Part shown: in pieces, positions 61,000 to 64,000 of the stretch
Position numbering within the stretch: the first letter of the stretch is position 1
Layout of the letters: every line of letters begins with the position of its first letter
DNA from: Delphinapterus leucas
Lineage: Eukaryota > Chordata > Mammalia > Artiodactyla > Monodontidae
Assembly: GCF_002288925.2 (NCBI RefSeq)
Contig: NW_022098062.1
Span: 11,131,042-11,195,041, forward strand
Direction: 5' to 3'
DNA: 64,000 nucleotides
Notes under the pieces: generated by a model
The model's database searches: none
What the model was told of the DNA's origin: nothing
What the model saw: the letters and a program-made list of their open reading frames with translations, nothing else
Program-made: the position numbers and the translations under genes

Positions 61000-62335
61000 A
61001 GTCTCTAAATACCATCCTCTACTAAAAGAAACCAGGGACCCTTGGAGAAATGATTGATTCCAGGGTTGAGATAGGAAAAGTACAAGATAAACCTGGACCA
61101 CGTTTCTGTGTCAGAAATAAAGAGGTGCTTAAAGAGTGACGGAGACATATCAAAAGAACATAGAAGGAGCTTGATGGGGACTTTCATTAACAAAATTTGA
61201 GCATCGGTGGCGCAGTGGTTGAGAGTCTGCCTGCCGATGCAGGGGACACGGGTTCGTGCCCCGGTCCGGGAAGATCCCACATGCCGCGGAGCGGCTGGGC
61301 CCGTGAGCCATGGCCACTGAGCCTGCGCGTCCAGAGCCTGTGCTCCACAACTGGAGGCCACAACAGTGAGAGGCCCGCGTACCACACACAAAAAAAAAAA
61401 TTAAAAAATAATATATAAAATGATAGTCAAAGGTCATAATCCATTGAATAAAATAGGAAGATATATGTCCATACTGATATAAAAAATGAATAAATAAGTG
61501 AATGGGCAGAAGAGAAAATTTTTCCTTACTGTAGAATGACAACTAAAAAATTAAGGAATAATAAATTGGAAAATCGCCGTTTGGCAACCATCATAGTAAA
61601 AATTCATTCAGTCAAAAAAACTAGTGAGTAAAAGTTTGATGAGGAGCAGAATATATACACAGTCTCAAAGTACCTCCTCACAAAATTCTTACTAATTACA
61701 CGGGGCAAAAGAGTAACTTCACAATGGAGAAACCTAGCAGACACCACTTAATCAAGTGATCAAAAACAGTCTCAATAATGGGACAAATTGAAACCAGTTA
61801 TTATCTGACAGGAGGTAATAAAAAGAACACCGCATCACTTTTATGCTATTCTTGTCCCCCAAAAGCATAACCTGAATTCAATCATGAGGAAACTCAAGGT
61901 GAGGGACATTCTACAAAATAACTGGCCTGTAAAAGAATTGTCAAGGTCATGAAAGCCAAAGAAACAGTGGAATAATTGTTCTAGACTAAAAGAAACTAGA
62001 GACAGGACAATAAGTGCGATGTATGGTCCTAGATTGGATCCTTTGTTATAAAAGGCAGCATTGGGACAATTGGAGAAATTTAACTGGGGTGGTCTGTGGA
62101 TTAGATGGCAATCATGTATCAGTATGAATTTGCTGATTCTAATGATTTTGTTAGGTAGAAGCATGGCCTTGTTTGAGGAAATACATACATACTAGTATTG
62201 GTGATGATGGGTATCATGTTGGCAATTTACTCGCAAATGATCCAAGAAAAAATTTCTTTAAACTATTCTCACAATTTTTTGAAAATTTAAACTTCTTTCA
62301 TGATAAAGAGAAATTAAATTAAAAATCTATCACTA
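61000..62335 (+). mobile_element. L1M 3' region with SINE insertion
   Basis: CCTTGGAGAAATGATTGATTCC, AGGAAACTCAAGGTGAGGGA, GGTCCTAGATTGGATCC and TTGGTGATGATGGGTATCAT are typical of old L1M 3' ends. It is interrupted by the SINE at 61205-61400. Confidence 0.6.
61205..61400 (+). mobile_element. CHR SINE (short form), 5'-truncated
   Basis: It starts at GGTGGCGCAGTGGTTGAG, missing about 12 bp of the head, with a CACACAAAAA tail. Confidence 0.88.
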
Positions 62336-62444
62336 ATATCCTCAGAGAAATAAGAGGATCACATTAATGAACAGTGTGCTATAAAAAGAAACTCATAAAC
62401 AAGAAATAACTGCTGTAAATTAAAAATATGACAGCAGAATTTTT

Positions 62445-62735
62445 TTGTCTAGTTACGATCTGTCACCATACTAAGATATTACGTAGTTATTGACTACATT
62501 CCCCACACTGCACATTTCACACCCGTGACTCATTTATTTTACAACTGGAAGTTTGTACGTTTTAATCTCCCTCAGCTATTTCTTTCCCCCCCCCCACCCC
62601 CTTCACCTCTGGCAACCACCTGCGTGTTCTATCCGTGACTCTCTTTCTATTTTGTTATGTTTTATTCATTTGGTTTGTTTTTTAGATTTCACGTATAAGT
62701 GAAACCATACAGTATTTGTCTTTGTCTGATAGCAG
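62445..62735 (-). mobile_element. Old L1 3'-UTR fragment
   Basis: The inverted relative of 50195-50820: ACAACTGGAAGTTTGTACG, then a C run and TGTCTTTGTCTGATAG. Confidence 0.55.
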
Positions 62736-62978
62736 AAATTAAAAAAAAAAAAAAAAAACGCAACAGAAAGTTTACAAGACAAAGTTGGGGAAATCTTACA
62801 GAAAAAAAAAAAAAAGACAAAGATAGATTATAAAGGGGTAAAAATCAAAAACAAAATAAGCCCCAAAATAATTGCATTAGGCCAGGAGATCCAGCATCTA
62901 AACAGGTACTCAAGAAAGAGAACAGAGAAATCAGAGAGGAGAAAGTTATCAAATGAACAATTAAAGAACATTCCCCAG

Positions 62979-63330
62979 GGGCTTCCCTGGTGGCACAGTG
63001 GTTAAGAAGTCACCTGCTAATGCAGGGGACATGGGTTCAAGCCCTGGCCCAGGAAGATCCCACATGCTGAGCAGCAACTAAGCCTGTGCACCACAACTAC
63101 TGAGCCTGTGCTCTAGAGCCCACGAGCCACAACTACTGAGCCCGCACACCACAACTGCTGAAGCCTGTGTGCCTAGAGCCCGTGCTCTGCAACAACAGAA
63201 GCCACATCAATGAGAAGCCCATGCACCACAACCAAGAGTAGCCCCCGCTCGCCGCAACTAGAGAAAGCCTGCGCGCAGCAACAAAGACCCAACACAGCCA
63301 AAAATAAATAAATAAAATTTATGAAAAGAA
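62979..63330 (+). mobile_element. CHR SINE (long form)
   Basis: Full-length, flanked by AACATTCCCCAG at 62967-62978 and 63331-63342. It ends AAAAATAAATAAATAAAATT. Confidence 0.92.
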
Positions 63331-63342
63331 AACATTCCCCAG

Positions 63343-64000
63343 AATTGAAGGACTTACCACATTGAAATGTCCCACCTAGTGCCAGCACAGTGAATGAAAA
63401 CAGGCCCACAACAAGGCACATTACATCATCAAGGCACATCAGAAAATCAGGGATAAAGAGAAGAACAGGTCCCAGAAAGGAAACAAAACTCATCAAAAGT
63501 AGGCCACATAGAAAGATTTAGGAGCAAAACTAATCAAAAATAGGCCACAAAGAAAGACTTAGGAATCAAAATGACTTCAGACCTATTAGCAGTCATACTA
63601 GAAGCTAGAAGGCAATGAAGAGATACCTTTAAAATTCTGAGGAAAAATTATTTATAACCTAGTATCCCAAATATAGCCAAACTATCAATGAAGTAGGAAA
63701 GCAAAGACATTTTCAAGCATGCAAAGTCTCCAAAAATTAATTTCCCAACTACAGGAAATTGTAGTTGTATTCAGGAAGCTACTAAGGGATGTACTCCACC
63801 AAAATGAAGAAATAAATCAAGGAGGAAAACATGGACTGGAAAGTCCCAACACAGAGAAAGGTGAAGGGAATCACAGGATGATGGTGAAAAGAGGTGCTGG
63901 GCAGATACTGTGCAGCTGGGGTCACAGCAACCAGTCTGGATTGGAGTGGGTCCAATGGCTCCTGGAGAGATGTTGCCAAAGGAAAGCACTAGAACCCCCA
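63343..64000 (+). mobile_element. L1/HAL1-type remnant running off the window
   Basis: CCTAGTATCCCAAATATAGCC, AAACTATCAATGAAG and GACATTTTCAAGCATGCAAA are characteristic of old L1 coding remnants. It contains a 41-bp tandem duplication. Confidence 0.6.

Noticed and set aside
43339..64000. Search for the neighbouring gene expected upstream of DDX6 in mammals (CXCR5)
   Set aside because: No receptor-like or other exon was seen. In the human arrangement as I recall it, that gene lies farther away than the window reaches.

Overview
The window is nuclear DNA from a mammal, almost certainly a cetacean. Many copies of CHR-type tRNA-derived SINEs occur in three recognisable forms: a ~200 bp form, a ~330 bp form with 'CCACAACTACTGAG' repeats, and a shorter form ending in 'CCGGCGCAGCC'. 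They sit with 5'-truncated L1s and older mammalian repeats (MIR, L2, MER5A, MER20, Tigger). The species cannot be named from this sequence alone. No prokaryotic, plasmid or viral genome features are present.

One protein-coding gene is supported: DDX6 (Rck/p54), a DEAD-box RNA helicase of P-bodies, on the minus strand. Twelve coding exons between 13590 and 38622, all with GT-AG boundaries and matching phases, join into an uninterrupted 483-codon frame, the length I recall for mammalian DDX6. A CpG island at about 41.05-42.55 kb holds the promoter and untranslated first exon. A 5'-UTR segment with a 48-codon uORF precedes the start codon. The 3' UTR runs to an AATAAA at 8255-8260 and probably contains one intron directly after the stop.

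Layout: 0-8.2 kb is intergenic, with a badly decayed ERV-L pol remnant cut up by SINEs and an L1. 8.2-41.7 kb is DDX6; its 3' UTR is nearly free of mobile elements while its introns hold SINEs, two younger L1s and older fossils. 41-42.6 kb is the CpG island, with two YY1/TISU-like ATGGCG elements on the plus strand. 42.9-43.3 kb is a solo LTR. From 43.3 kb to the end I see no gene, only L2, MIR, L1M, SINE copies and another possible LTR.

I found no undescribed multi-gene system. The most interesting items are small: target-site duplications flanking nothing but a poly(A) tract (two clear cases, one weaker); two SINEs stacked in one target site with three copies of the duplication; a SINE whose tail begins about 25 nt from a DDX6 splice donor; a 3'-UTR intron placed to escape nonsense-mediated decay; and a possible divergent small ORF at the promoter.
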